In this document: positions 44,078 to 53,186 of the stretch, piece by piece
How positions within the stretch are numbered: position 1 is the first letter of the stretch
Layout of the letters: each line of letters starts with the position of its first letter
Assembly (NCBI RefSeq): GCF_000720485.1
Contig: NZ_JOAX01000002.1
Location: forward strand, 402,931-466,930
DNA length: 64,000 nucleotides
Source of the DNA: Streptomyces ochraceiscleroticus
Lineage (GTDB): Bacteria > Actinomycetota > Actinomycetes > Streptomycetales > Streptomycetaceae
Direction: 5' to 3'
Translations under genes and position numbers: made by a program
Notes under the pieces: generated by a model
The model's database searches: none
What the model saw: only the letters and a program-made list of their open reading frames with translations
What the model was told of the DNA's origin: nothing

Positions 44078-44623
44078 ATGGACACGCCGCCTCCCCAGAC
44101 CGAGCCCACCGAGCCCACCGACGCGGACGTCGCGGCGTTCCGGGAGCAGCTCGGCCGCCCGCCGCGCGGCCTGCGCGCCATCGCGCACCGCTGCCCCTGC
44201 GGCAACCCCGATGTGGTCGAGACGGCCCCGCGCCTGGAGGACGGCACGCCCTTCCCCACGCTGTACTACCTCACGTGCCCGCGCGCGGCCTCCGCGATCG
44301 GCACGCTGGAGGCGAACGGCGTGATGAAGGAGATGACCGACCGGCTGGCCACGGACCCGGAGCTCGCCGCCGCCTACCGCGCGGCGCACGAGGACTACAT
44401 CCGCCGCCGGGACACCATCGAGGTGCTGCAGGGCTTCCCGAGCGCCGGCGGCATGCCGGACCGGGTCAAGTGCCTGCACGTGCTGGTCGGGCACTCCCTG
44501 GCGGCCGGTCCCGGCGTCAATCCGCTGGGGGACGAGGCCATCGCGATGCTGCCGGAGTGGTGGAAGAAGGGGCCGTGCGTGAGCCCGTGCGGCGCCGGCG
44601 ACGACGAAGGAGACGCCAAGTGA
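44078..44623 (+). CDS. DUF501 protein
   Basis: A 181-aa soluble protein of the DUF501 family. Conserved elements are LGRPPRGLRAIAHRCPCGNPDVVET, TPFPTLYYLTCPRA, and GMPDRVKCLHVLVGHSLAAGPGVNPLGDEA with several Cys/His that could bind a metal. It is always found between the divIC-like and ppx genes in actinobacteria. Its function is unknown. The stop overlaps the ppx start (GTGA), indicating coupling. Confidence 0.85.
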   Translation: MDTPPPQTEPTEPTDADVAAFREQLGRPPRGLRAIAHRCPCGNPDVVETAPRLEDGTPFPTLYYLTCPRAASAIGTLEANGVMKEMTDRLATDPELAAAYRAAHEDYIRRRDTIEVLQGFPSAGGMPDRVKCLHVLVGHSLAAGPGVNPLGDEAIAMLPEWWKKGPCVSPCGAGDDEGDAK

Positions 44624-45609
44624 CCCGGGTCGCGGCCATCGACTGCGGTACGAACTCCATCCGCCTGCTCGTGGCGGACGCGGACCCGGAGACGGGCGAG
44701 CTGAAGGACCTGGACCGCCGGATGAAGATCGTCCGGCTCGGCCAGGGCGTGGACCGTACCGGGCGGCTGGCGCCGGAGGCGCTGGAGCGGACCTTCGCGG
44801 CCTGCCGCGAGTACGCCGCGGTGATCGAGGAGCTGGGCGCCGAGAAGGTGCGCTTCGTGGCGACCTCGGCCTCGCGCGACGCGGAGAACCGCGACGACTT
44901 CGTGCGCGGCGTGCTGGACATCCTGGGCGTCGAGCCCGAGGTGATCACCGGTGACCAGGAGGCGGAGTTCTCCTTCACGGGCGCGACGAAGGAGCTGACC
45001 GGGCGCGACGACCTGGAGAAGCCGTACCTGGTCGTGGACATCGGCGGCGGGTCGACGGAGTTCGTGCTCGGGCGGGCCCACCCGTCGCCCACCACCACCC
45101 TTGCCGGAGACGCTTCGCGTCGCACCTCTTATCGGGCGGCGCGCTCCGTCGACGTCGGCTGCGTGCGGATGACCGAGCGGCATCTCGTGCACGACGGCGA
45201 GGTCACCGACCCGCCGACCGCCGAGCAGATCGCCGCCATAAAGGCGGACGTCGCGGCGGCGCTGGACGAGGCCGCGGAGACCGTGCCGCTGGGCGAGGCG
45301 CACACGCTGGTCGGCCTCGCGGGGTCGGTGACGACGCTCGCCGGGATCGCGCTGCGGCTGGAGGAGTACGACTCGGCCGCGATCCACCACTCGCGGATCC
45401 CGCTGGCCAAGGTCCGCGAGATCACCGACCGGCTGCTCACCTCCACGCACGACGAGCGTGCGGCGATTCCGGTGATGCATCCGGGCCGGGTGGACGTGAT
45501 CGCCGCGGGCGCCCTCGTGCTGCTGTCGATCATGGAGCGTACGGGCGCTCAGGAGGTCGTCGTCTCAGAACACGACATCCTTGACGGGATTGGATGGAGC
45601 CTTGCCTGA
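44620..45609 (+). CDS. ppx: Ppx/GppA-family exopolyphosphatase
   Basis: A 329-aa member of the ASKHA superfamily. It has the phosphate-1 motif AIDCGTNSIRLLVAD, FVATSASRDAENRDDF, the second phosphate motif LVVDIGGGSTEFVLG and VGLAGSVTTLAGIAL. It hydrolyses polyphosphate or pppGpp. It is short, lacking the C-terminal HD-like domain of E. coli Ppx, as is common in actinobacteria. GTG 44620 overlaps the DUF501 stop. A hairpin follows the stop. Confidence 0.88.
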   Translation: MTRVAAIDCGTNSIRLLVADADPETGELKDLDRRMKIVRLGQGVDRTGRLAPEALERTFAACREYAAVIEELGAEKVRFVATSASRDAENRDDFVRGVLDILGVEPEVITGDQEAEFSFTGATKELTGRDDLEKPYLVVDIGGGSTEFVLGRAHPSPTTTLAGDASRRTSYRAARSVDVGCVRMTERHLVHDGEVTDPPTAEQIAAIKADVAAALDEAAETVPLGEAHTLVGLAGSVTTLAGIALRLEEYDSAAIHHSRIPLAKVREITDRLLTSTHDERAAIPVMHPGRVDVIAAGALVLLSIMERTGAQEVVVSEHDILDGIGWSLA

Positions 45610-45641
45610 GAGGGCCGTTGACGGCCTCTGAGAGGTGCTCG

Positions 45642-45686
45642 GAAGGGGCCTCGGAGCGTGCGAACGACGCGTTCCGGGGCCCCTTC
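45642..45686 (+). terminator. Terminator after ppx
   Basis: GAAGGGGCC-CGGA (from 45642) pairs with TCCGGGGCCCCTTC (to 45685) with one mismatch, forming a strong stem 33 nt after the ppx stop. Confidence 0.65.
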
Positions 45687-45708
45687 GCGACGTGTCGCCG
45701 AGAAAGTT

Positions 45709-45724
45709 CGTGAAACTCTTCACA
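45709..45724. promoter_or_regulatory. Rex operator upstream of ndh
   Basis: CGTGAAACTCTTCACA matches the Rex site consensus TGTGAA-n4-TTCACA at all arm positions except the first T. Rex senses the NADH/NAD+ ratio, and in S. coelicolor ndh is, as I recall, among the genes with such a site. It is in the 422-bp gap before ndh, 308 bp from the start codon; the distance implies a long leader. Confidence 0.8.
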
Positions 45725-46031
45725 TGAAAAAAGGGCCCGCTGGGCGAACAAACCGCCCGCCGGGACGCCGTGCGGGGCTCACTTGGGCGCCCGGCCCTGG
45801 GAATGTGCACTTTCGGCGGTGTTAAAGAAGCGCTTATGCGGCCAGTGGTCCAGCCTCACAGAAGCGTGCAATCCCTGATGAGAAGGGGTGCCCAACGCTC
45901 GGCGGTACACCGTGGTTCCCCTGTGGCGCTATGGCGTCGATCACGAAGGCGCGGAGTGTAGCAGACCCCTCTTCCATGCTTGTGAAGGCCCTCACGAGCG
46001 ACCCCCCAAGTGGGGGTGGATACTCGATGAC
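45725..46031. other. Long ndh leader region
   Basis: About 300 bp without a convincing gene. Short frames exist but have no ribosome-binding site or family features. A CCCCCCAAGTGGGGGT hairpin lies near 46001-46016, just before the ndh start, and may affect translation. Confidence 0.4.
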
Positions 46032-47414
46032 ATGAGCACCACGGAGCGTCCCAGGATCCTCGTTGTAGGCGGTGGGTACGTAGGCCTGTACGCGGCACGC
46101 CGCATCCTCAAGAAGATGCGGTACGGCGAGGCGACCGTCACGGTCGTCGACCCGCGCTCGTACATGACGTACCAGCCCTTCCTCCCCGAAGCTGCGGCCG
46201 GCAGCATCTCTCCGCGCCACGTCGTGGTTCCGCTGCGGCGTGTGCTTCCCAAGGCGGAGGTCCTCACCGGCCGCGTCACGACCATCGACCAGGACCGCAA
46301 GGTCGCCACCGTCGCGCCGCTCGTCGGCGAGGCGTACGAGCTGCCCTTCGACTACCTGGTCATCGCGATGGGCGCGGTCTCGCGCACCTTCCCGATCCCC
46401 GGCCTGGCCGAGAACGGCATCGGCATGAAGGGCGTCGAGGAGGCCATCGGCCTGCGCAACCACGTCCTCGAGCAGCTCGACAAGGCCGACTCCACGACGG
46501 ACGAGGAGGTCCGCCGCAAGGCGCTGACCTTCGTCTTCGTCGGCGGCGGCTTCGCCGGCGCGGAGACCGTCGGTGAGGTCGAGGACATGGCCCGCGACGC
46601 CGCGAAGTACTACACGAACGTGAAGCGCGAGGACATGCGCTTCCTCCTGGTCGACGTCGCCGACAAGATCCTCCCCGAGGTCGGCCCGAAGCTCGGCGCC
46701 TACGGCAAGGAGCACCTCGAGGGCCGCGGCGTCGAGGTCTACCTCAAGACCGGCATGGACTCCTGCGTGGACGGCCACGTGGTCCTGAACAACGGCCTCG
46801 AGGTCGACGCCAACACCATCGTGTGGACCGCGGGCGTCAAGCCGAACCCGGCGCTGTCCCGCTTCGGTCTGCCGCTGGGCCCGCGCGGCCACGTCGACAC
46901 CGCCGCCACCCTCCAGGTGCAGGGCACCGACTACATCTGGGCCGCGGGCGACAACGCCCAGGTGCCGGACCTCGTCGGCCGCAAGGCCGGTAACGAGAAC
47001 GCCTGGTGCCCGCCGAACGCCCAGCACGCGCTGCGCCAGGCGAAGATCCTCGGCGACAACGTGGTCTCCGGCATGCGGGGCTTCCCGCAGAAGGAGTACA
47101 GCCACGCCAACAAGGGCGCGGTCGCGGGCCTCGGTCTGCACAAGGGCGTCGCGATGATCGTCCTGGGCAAGACCAAGATCAAGCTGAAGGGCCGGCTGGC
47201 CTGGTACATGCACCGCGCGTACCACGGCATGGCGATGCCGACCTTCAACCGCAAGATCCGGGTCTTCGCCGACTGGACCCTGGCGATGTTCCTCAAGCGC
47301 GAGGTCGTCTCGCTCGGCGCGATGGAGAACCCCCGCGAGGAGTTCTACGAGGCCGCCAAGCCCGCGCCGAAGCCGGCCGCCGCCGAGGACAAGACGGCAG
47401 CCAAGGCTTCCTGA
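46032..47414 (+). CDS. ndh: Type II NADH dehydrogenase
   Basis: A 460-aa NDH-2 that passes electrons from NADH to menaquinone without proton pumping. It has the FAD-binding ILVVGGGYVGLYAAR, PLRRVL, the NAD-binding FVFVGGGFAGAETVGEVEDM and IWAAGDNAQVPD. A C-terminal amphipathic region for membrane contact is followed by a Lys/Ala tail. ATG 46032 gives the conserved N-terminus; the frame is open upstream without a ribosome-binding site. A Rex site lies in the promoter region. Confidence 0.93.
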   Translation: MSTTERPRILVVGGGYVGLYAARRILKKMRYGEATVTVVDPRSYMTYQPFLPEAAAGSISPRHVVVPLRRVLPKAEVLTGRVTTIDQDRKVATVAPLVGEAYELPFDYLVIAMGAVSRTFPIPGLAENGIGMKGVEEAIGLRNHVLEQLDKADSTTDEEVRRKALTFVFVGGGFAGAETVGEVEDMARDAAKYYTNVKREDMRFLLVDVADKILPEVGPKLGAYGKEHLEGRGVEVYLKTGMDSCVDGHVVLNNGLEVDANTIVWTAGVKPNPALSRFGLPLGPRGHVDTAATLQVQGTDYIWAAGDNAQVPDLVGRKAGNENAWCPPNAQHALRQAKILGDNVVSGMRGFPQKEYSHANKGAVAGLGLHKGVAMIVLGKTKIKLKGRLAWYMHRAYHGMAMPTFNRKIRVFADWTLAMFLKREVVSLGAMENPREEFYEAAKPAPKPAAAEDKTAAKAS

Positions 47415-47457
47415 ACACCGGCTTCCTGACCACGCGTCGGAAAGCCACGCAGTACAC

Positions 47458-47503
47458 ACGCCGAAGGGCGCCTGCCATCCGTGGGGCAGGCGCCCTTCGG
47501 CGT
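47458..47503 (+). terminator. Terminator after ndh
   Basis: A perfect 19-bp stem (47458-47476 with 47485-47503) with an 8-nt loop lies 44 nt after the ndh stop. It is one of the longest perfect stems in the window. Confidence 0.88.
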
Positions 47504-47682
47504 ATCCGTATGCGGTCGGCGGGGCACCTCCGAGAGCCGCTCCTTCGGCGTATTCACAATGGCGCCGGTAACGGGCTTTGCTGTTCCCTTACGAACGAAC
47601 GGGACTACCGGGACCCCATCAGGCGTTTACGTGGTGGGTGAAACTATCTCGCCCCGACTCGTCAATAACGGAGGTGTGCGAC

Positions 47683-48996
47683 ATGGCCGACGCCGCTGGA
47701 CGGCTCACCAAGCTCGCGGAGGAGGTACTGGGCGTCCCGCTCCCGGTGCGCATCCGGGCCTGGGACCACAGCGAGTCCGGTCCGCCAGGAGCCCCGGCCC
47801 TCGTCTTCCGCAGCCGTCGCGCGCTGCGCCACCTGCTCTTCAAGCCCGGCGAACTGGGCCTGGCACGCGCCTGGGTGGCCGGCGACCTCGATGTCGACGG
47901 TGACCTCTACGCCGCCCTGGACGGCCTCGCCGAAATGATCTGGGAGCGCGACCCGGAGGACCAGGCCAAGCCGCGGCGCGCCCCCGTGCTGCGCGCCCTG
48001 GCCCGCCCCGAGGTCCGCAGCGCGGTCCGCGAACTCCTCTCGCTCGCCGGCGCGCCCCTGCCGCCCCGCCCGCCCGCCGAAGAGGCCCCGAAGTCCCACG
48101 GCCCGCTGCACACGCTGCGCCGCGACAAGCAGGCCATCAGCCACCACTACGACGTCGGCAACGACTTCTACGAGCTGGTCCTCGGCCCGTCGATGGTCTA
48201 CTCCTGCGCCTACTGGGAGAGTCCGGACGCGACGCTGGAAGAGGCCCAGCGCGACAAGCTCGACCTCATCTGCCGCAAGCTGGACCTCAAGGAGGGCGAG
48301 CGGCTGCTGGACGTGGGCTGCGGCTGGGGCTCGATGGTGCTGCACGCCGCCGAGCACTACGGTGTGCGCGCGGTCGGGGTCACGCTCTCCGAGGAGCAGG
48401 CCGCGTACGCCCGCAAGCGCGTCGCCGACGCCGGGCTCACGGACCGCATAGAGATCCGGGTGCAGGACTACCGCCTGGTCAAGGACGGCCCTTACGACGC
48501 GATCTCCTCCATCGGCATGGCCGAGCACGTCGGCCGGGCCCGGTACGCCGAGTACGCCGCCGACCTGCACCACCTGCTCAAGCCGGGCGGCCGGCTGCTC
48601 AATCACCAGATCGCGCGGCGCCCGCTCGCCGACGAGGACAGCTACCGCGTCGATGAGTTCATCGACCGCTATGTCTTCCCCGACGGCGAGCTGGCCCCGG
48701 TCGGGCAGACCGTCGGGGCGCTGGAGGACGCGGGCTTCGAGGTGCGCGACGTGGAGGCCATCCGCGAGCACTACGCGCTGACGCTGCGCCAGTGGGTGGC
48801 CAACCTGGAGCGCCACTGGGACCGCGCCATCCGCCTGACGACGCCGGGCCGGGCGCGGGTCTGGCGGCTGTACATGGCCGCCTCGGCGCTCTCCTTCGAG
48901 CGCAACCGCATCGGCGTGAACCAGGTGCTCGCGGTCCGTACGCCGGAGAGCGGGGCCTCCGGTATGCCGCTGCGGGCACGGGAGTGGCGGAGCTGA
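47683..48996 (+). CDS. cfa: Cyclopropane-fatty-acyl-phospholipid synthase
   Basis: A 437-aa CFA synthase that adds a methylene from SAM across acyl double bonds. The N-terminal domain (about 1-125) has VFRSRRALRHLLFKPGELGLARAWVAGDLD. The catalytic domain has YDVGNDFYELVLGPSMVYSCAYW, SAM motif LDVGCGWGSMVLHAAEHYG, IGMAEHVG and FIDRYVFPDGEL. ATG 47683 has GGAGG upstream. It is convergent with the ABC genes. Confidence 0.93.
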   Translation: MADAAGRLTKLAEEVLGVPLPVRIRAWDHSESGPPGAPALVFRSRRALRHLLFKPGELGLARAWVAGDLDVDGDLYAALDGLAEMIWERDPEDQAKPRRAPVLRALARPEVRSAVRELLSLAGAPLPPRPPAEEAPKSHGPLHTLRRDKQAISHHYDVGNDFYELVLGPSMVYSCAYWESPDATLEEAQRDKLDLICRKLDLKEGERLLDVGCGWGSMVLHAAEHYGVRAVGVTLSEEQAAYARKRVADAGLTDRIEIRVQDYRLVKDGPYDAISSIGMAEHVGRARYAEYAADLHHLLKPGGRLLNHQIARRPLADEDSYRVDEFIDRYVFPDGELAPVGQTVGALEDAGFEVRDVEAIREHYALTLRQWVANLERHWDRAIRLTTPGRARVWRLYMAASALSFERNRIGVNQVLAVRTPESGASGMPLRAREWRS

Positions 48997-49016
48997 GCGC
49001 CGGGCCGTGAACACGG

Positions 49017-49051
49017 CGAGAGCCCCGGTCCGGGAGGGACCGGGGCTCTCG
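49017..49051. terminator. Bidirectional terminator between cfa and the ABC genes
   Basis: A perfect 15-bp stem (49017-49031 with 49037-49051) and a 5-nt loop lie in the 74-bp gap between convergent stops. Confidence 0.88.
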
Positions 49052-49070
49052 CGTACTCGACCGCGTGGGC

Positions 49071-51602
49071 TCACTCCGCCTTGATCGCGGCCAGCATGTT
49101 CAGCCGGGCGGCGCGGCGGGCCGGCCAGAGGGCCGCCAGTACGCCGACCAGTGCGGCGAGCGCCAGGAAGAGCCCCAGCCGGCCCCAGGGGAGCACCATC
49201 TCGTACGTGTCGAGGCTGCCCGAGATGAGCTTGCCGCCGGCCCAGCCGAAGAAGACGCCGAGGCCGATGCCGAGCACTCCGCCGAAGAGCGAGATCACCA
49301 GGGACTCCAGGCGGACCATCCGCTTGATGCCGCGCCGGTCCAGGCCGATCGCCCGCAGCATGCCGATCTCCTGGGAGCGCTCGAACACCGACATCGCGAG
49401 GGTGTTGACCACGCCGAGCACCGCGACGATCACGGCCATGGCGAGCAGCCCGTAGAGCATGTTCAGCATCAAGGTGACCGTCTTGGCGATGCCCTCGGAG
49501 ATGTCCTGCTTGTCCTGGACCTGGATGGCCGGGTTGTCGCCGAGCGCCTTGATCAGCCCGCTCTGCGCGGCGTCCGAGGTGCCGCCCGCGGTCTTCACCA
49601 TGACCTGCATGTCGGACGGGTCGCCGATGTGCGGGGTGAGGGTGGCGTTGTCCAGCAGGATGCCGCTGATCAGCTCGTTGCCCTCGTAGATGCCCGCGAC
49701 GGTGAGCCGCTGCTTGCTGCCGTCCTCGTACGTCACCGGGAAGGTGGTGCCGGCCTTCCAGCCCTTTTCCTTGGCGGTGTCGTCGTCGACCACGACGTCC
49801 TTGCCGCCCACGGTGAAGGCGCCGTTCTTCAGGGGGAGGTCGGTGAGGTCGCCGATGGTGCGGCCGTTGACGCCGGTCAGGTACTCGGTCGAGTTCGCGA
49901 TCCGGGCGGGGGCGTTGCGCAGGCCGCTGACCGCGGTGACGCCGTCGGCCCCGTCGAGCTTCTTCTCGACCTCGGGCGAGAGGGAGCTGCCGTTCGCCAT
50001 GGAGACCACGTAGTCCGCCTTCAGCGCGGAGGTGGCCATCTTGTCGACCGCCTGCTGCGAGCTGCCCGCGATCACGGTCATGCCGGTGATCAGGGTGAGG
50101 CCGATCATCAGCGCTGCGGAGGTGGCGGCGGTGCGGCGCGGATTGCGGACCGCGTTCAGCCGGGCGAGCTTGCCGGAGACCCCGAAGGCGCGCAGCAGCG
50201 GGCCCGCGGCCGCGATCAGCGGGCGGGACAGCAGCGGTGTGAGCACGAAGATGCCGATCACCAGCAGCACGGCGCCCAGCCCCAGCGGGAGTTGCGCGGA
50301 GTCCATGTCCTGCATGCTCGTGGCGTACAGGACGACGGCGGTGCCCGCGGCGGTGAGCAGGGCGCCGAGGGTGTTCCGCAGCACCAGGGACTTGGTCGTG
50401 GCGGTGGCGTGCACGCTGTTCATCGCGGCCACCGGCGGGATCTTGGCGGCCCGGCGGCCGGGCAGCCAGGCGGCGAGCATGGTGACCAGGATGCCGACGG
50501 CGAGGGAGGCGGCGACGGTACCCGGCGAGATCACCAGGGGACCGTCGGGCAGGGTCACGCCCGTCGCGCCCATGACGGCCCGCAGCCCGGCGCCGATGCC
50601 GACGCCGACGGCCAGGCCGGCCACGGCGGCGATGGTGCCCACGACGAACGCCTCGAAGAGCACCGAGCGGGTGACCTGCTTGCGGGACGCGCCGACGGCG
50701 CGCAGCAGGGCCAGCTCCTTGGTGCGCTGGGCGACCAGCATCGTGAAGGTGTTGGCGATGAGGAAGATGCCGACGAAGAGCGCGATGCCGGCGAACATCA
50801 GCAGGGTCGTGCGGAAGCTGTCCATCGACGAGGCGATCGTCTCGGCCTGGTCGTCGGCGAGCTGCCGCGCGGTGGCCGTGGACGCCCGGTCCTTCGGCAG
50901 CACGTCGTCGAGCTGCGTCTGCAGCGCGTGCTGCGAGACGCCGGCCGCTGCCTCGACGTCGATCCGGTCGTACGCGCCTTCCTTGTGGAAGAGCCGCTGG
51001 GCGGTGGGGGTGTCGAAGAGGGTGAGCGAGCCGCCGGCCGCGACGGTGCCGTCGTCGGTGGTGAAGATGCCGCTGATCTTCGGGGTCAGCACCGGGCCGT
51101 CGACGGAGACGCGGACGGTGTCGCCGACCTTGTAGCCGGTCCGCTCGGCGGTCTTCGCGTCGATCGCGACCTCGTGCGGGCCGTGCGGGGCGCGGCCGGT
51201 CTCGAGCGGGTGGCGGGGGTCGTGGCTGCCCCAGTAGTTGCCGCCCTGGGTGGAGAAGCCGGTGCCGACGAGCTTGCCGTCCTTGCCGGCGAGCGCGGTG
51301 AAGCCCTGCAGCGAGCCGATCGCGGAGTCGGCGCCGGGCACCTGCGCGGCCTTCTTCAGCAGGGCCTCGGAGAGCTGGGGCGGCGGTGCGAGACGGTCGC
51401 CGCGGTCGGGCTGCGACTCGGGCTCGACGGCGACGTCGACATGGTCGAAGCCCTTGGCGGAGCTGCTCTGCTGGGCCTGGGAGATGGTGTTGGTGAAGAC
51501 CAGGGTGCCGGACACGAAGGCGACGCCGAGCATGACGGCGAGCACGGTCATCAGCAGCCGGGCCTTGTGCGCGAGGACGTTGCGCACGGCGGTACGGAAC
51601 AT
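49071..51602 (-). CDS. MacB/FtsX-type ABC transporter permease
   Basis: An 843-aa permease with two FtsX modules. TM1 (AHKARLLMTVLAVMLGVAFVSGTLVF) is followed by a periplasmic-type domain, then three spans around 255-385. After a central pair of spans, a second periplasmic-type domain and three C-terminal spans follow (MAVIVAVLGVVNTLAMSVFERSQEIGMLRAIGLDRRGIKRMV). It works with the ATPase encoded just upstream. Such systems handle lipoproteins or peptides, or act as mechanotransmitters; the substrate is unknown. Confidence 0.9.
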   Translation of the reverse strand: MFRTAVRNVLAHKARLLMTVLAVMLGVAFVSGTLVFTNTISQAQQSSSAKGFDHVDVAVEPESQPDRGDRLAPPPQLSEALLKKAAQVPGADSAIGSLQGFTALAGKDGKLVGTGFSTQGGNYWGSHDPRHPLETGRAPHGPHEVAIDAKTAERTGYKVGDTVRVSVDGPVLTPKISGIFTTDDGTVAAGGSLTLFDTPTAQRLFHKEGAYDRIDVEAAAGVSQHALQTQLDDVLPKDRASTATARQLADDQAETIASSMDSFRTTLLMFAGIALFVGIFLIANTFTMLVAQRTKELALLRAVGASRKQVTRSVLFEAFVVGTIAAVAGLAVGVGIGAGLRAVMGATGVTLPDGPLVISPGTVAASLAVGILVTMLAAWLPGRRAAKIPPVAAMNSVHATATTKSLVLRNTLGALLTAAGTAVVLYATSMQDMDSAQLPLGLGAVLLVIGIFVLTPLLSRPLIAAAGPLLRAFGVSGKLARLNAVRNPRRTAATSAALMIGLTLITGMTVIAGSSQQAVDKMATSALKADYVVSMANGSSLSPEVEKKLDGADGVTAVSGLRNAPARIANSTEYLTGVNGRTIGDLTDLPLKNGAFTVGGKDVVVDDDTAKEKGWKAGTTFPVTYEDGSKQRLTVAGIYEGNELISGILLDNATLTPHIGDPSDMQVMVKTAGGTSDAAQSGLIKALGDNPAIQVQDKQDISEGIAKTVTLMLNMLYGLLAMAVIVAVLGVVNTLAMSVFERSQEIGMLRAIGLDRRGIKRMVRLESLVISLFGGVLGIGLGVFFGWAGGKLISGSLDTYEMVLPWGRLGLFLALAALVGVLAALWPARRAARLNMLAAIKAE

Positions 51603-51659
51603 GAGTGGGTCAGTCCTGACGGTGAAGGGTGCGGTGGGGGAGGGGCCCGGGACGGCGGG

Positions 51660-52472
51660 TCAGCTCGTACGGCCCTTCGCGTCGGAGCCGGGGGTCTGGG
51701 GGGAACCCCCGGAAAGACGCAGCATGCGTTCCAGGACCTTGTCGGCGGTCGGGGCCGTCATGTCGTCGACGATCCGGCCGTCGGCCAGGAAGACGACGCG
51801 GTCCGCGTAGGCCGCAGCCACCGGGTCGTGAGTGACCATCACCACGGTCTGGCCCAGCTCGCGTACGGAGTTCCGCAGGAAGCCCAGTACCTCGGCGCCG
51901 GAGCGCGAGTCGAGGTTGCCGGTGGGCTCGTCCGCGAAGATGATCTCGGGCTTGGAGGCCAGCGCGCGGGCCACCGCGACGCGCTGCTGCTGGCCGCCGG
52001 AGAGCTCGCTCGGGCGGTGCTTCAGCCGCTCCGAGAGGCCGACCGTCTCCACGACCCGGTCCACCCACTGCTTGTCGGGCTTACGGCCCGCGATGTCCAT
52101 CGGCAGGGTGATGTTCTCCAGCGCGCTGAGCGTCGGCAGCAGGTTGAACGCCTGGAAGATGAAGCCGATCTTGTCGCGCCGGAGCTGGGTGAGCTTCTTG
52201 TCCTTCAGGCCGGTCAGCTCGGTCTCGCCGATCCGGGCCGAGCCGCGGGAGACCGTGTCCAGCCCCGCCATGCAGTGCATCAGGGTGGACTTGCCGGAGC
52301 CGGAGGGGCCCATGATCGCGGTGAACTCGGCCTGCCGGAAATCGACGCTGACGCCGTCCAGGGCGACCACCTGGGTCTCGCCCTGTCCGTAGACCTTGGT
52401 GAGATCCGTGGCGCGTGCGGCCACCGCGGTGGCGCGGGTGGCGGTGGGAACGCCGGAGTGGAGGGTGGTCAC
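51660..52472 (-). CDS. ABC transporter ATP-binding protein (MacB type)
   Basis: A 270-aa ATPase with Walker A MGPSGSGKSTLMHC, the Q-loop in GFIFQAFNLLPTLSALEN, signature LSGGQQQRVAVARALA, Walker B IIFADEPTGNLDSRSG and the switch MVTHD. GTG 52472 is chosen because AGGAG lies 9 nt upstream. The permease gene follows after 57 nt and the two form one transporter. Confidence 0.93.
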   Translation of the reverse strand: MTTLHSGVPTATRATAVAARATDLTKVYGQGETQVVALDGVSVDFRQAEFTAIMGPSGSGKSTLMHCMAGLDTVSRGSARIGETELTGLKDKKLTQLRRDKIGFIFQAFNLLPTLSALENITLPMDIAGRKPDKQWVDRVVETVGLSERLKHRPSELSGGQQQRVAVARALASKPEIIFADEPTGNLDSRSGAEVLGFLRNSVRELGQTVVMVTHDPVAAAYADRVVFLADGRIVDDMTAPTADKVLERMLRLSGGSPQTPGSDAKGRTS

Positions 52473-52856
52473 GGGATGGTGCTCCTGTCGGATGTAGGGG
52501 CCGTGTGAACGGTCGGATTCCATCGTCGGGGAGCGGATCGGGCCGGGCGTCAGTCCCTGCGCCGGTCTCTCAGGGGGCCTGCGGTCGGACCCGGGAGGCC
52601 CCGGGTCCTCCTTGGGGATGAGGGGGACCCTGATGCGCTGACGCGGTGGCCGGGGAGTGGCATGGTCGCGGTAAGGGGCGCGGCAGGCATCGAGTTTCCG
52701 TCAATCCGGCGGCAGTGGCGCCAGTGGCGCGTGAGCGGGGCGGTTCGGCCCTGGGCATGTGCCGAAGGCCAGTACCACGTGCTGATGCACCCTCAGTTGC
52801 CAATAAAATAAGACAACCTCGGGCTCACCCGCCGCTGTTCGAGTGGCGCTGCGGGC
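52473..52856. other. Gap between the ABC operon and bldA
   Basis: No convincing gene is seen. It holds a perfect hairpin (GACCCGGG at 52588-52595 with CCCGGGTC at 52600-52607) and an AT-rich patch (AATAAAATAAGACAAC, about 52802-52817), rare for this genome, that could form part of a promoter. Confidence 0.45.
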
Positions 52857-52862
52857 TAGGCT
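52835..52862 (+). promoter_or_regulatory. Probable bldA promoter
   Basis: A -10-like TAGGCT (52857-52862) with a weak -35-like CTGTTC (52835-52840) at a 16-bp spacer. Initiation about 7 nt later would give a 5' leader of about 30 nt before the tRNA. Confidence 0.45.
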
Positions 52863-52899
52863 CGTGGTGCCGTCTTCGTGACGGCGTGGGGGGTTTCGG

Positions 52900-52981
52900 G
52901 CCCGGATGGTGGAATGCAGACACGGCGAGCTTAAACCTCGCTGGCCTTCGGGCCGTGCCGGTTCAAGTCCGGCTCCGGGCA
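52900..52981 (+). tRNA. bldA: bldA: tRNA-Leu (anticodon UAA), reads UUA
   Basis: An 82-nt class II tRNA. Acceptor GCCCGGA/TCCGGGC, discriminator A, anticodon stem GCGAG/CTCGC with loop CTTAAAC giving UAA, long variable arm (GGCC-TTC-GGGCC region), T-arm GCCGG-TTCAAGT-CCGGC. CCA is not encoded. In Streptomyces this is bldA, the only tRNA reading the rare TTA codon, which gates development and antibiotic synthesis. Confidence 0.96.
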
Positions 52982-53113
52982 CGCTTCCGGCCCCGCCCCC
53001 TTTGCGGTTGCACTCTCCGTAGCTCCGCCGGCGCCCCTCGTGAGGCGCGATGCCGCCTGACGGCCCGTCACGGTAAAGGTTTTCCCACCTGTCGCCCGCA
53101 AGCCCGAATCGAC

Positions 53114-53167
53114 TTGCTGAATACAAGCAATATCCCGGACACTCTCTTGGTAGCTGCAAGCAACCAA
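53114..53167. promoter_or_regulatory. Two inverted repeats upstream of the MarR gene
   Basis: TTGCTGAATACAAGCAA (53114-53130; arms TTGCT/AGCAA) and a 21-bp element at 53147-53167 (arms TTGGT/ACCAA) lie 20-70 bp before the MarR start. Both contain CAAGCAA. They are good candidates for autoregulatory MarR sites. Confidence 0.6.
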
Positions 53168-53186
53168 TGAACAGGGCAACGCAGAC

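Noticed and set aside
45725..46031. Small coding frames in the ndh leader
   Set aside because: They lack ribosome-binding sites and family features, and the frame open into ndh from 45888 has no good start before ATG 46032.
49065..52508. A 1147-codon plus-strand frame opposite the ABC genes
   Set aside because: Antisense shadow of clear permease and ATPase genes; composition is repetitive Gly/Asp/Val/His with no motif.
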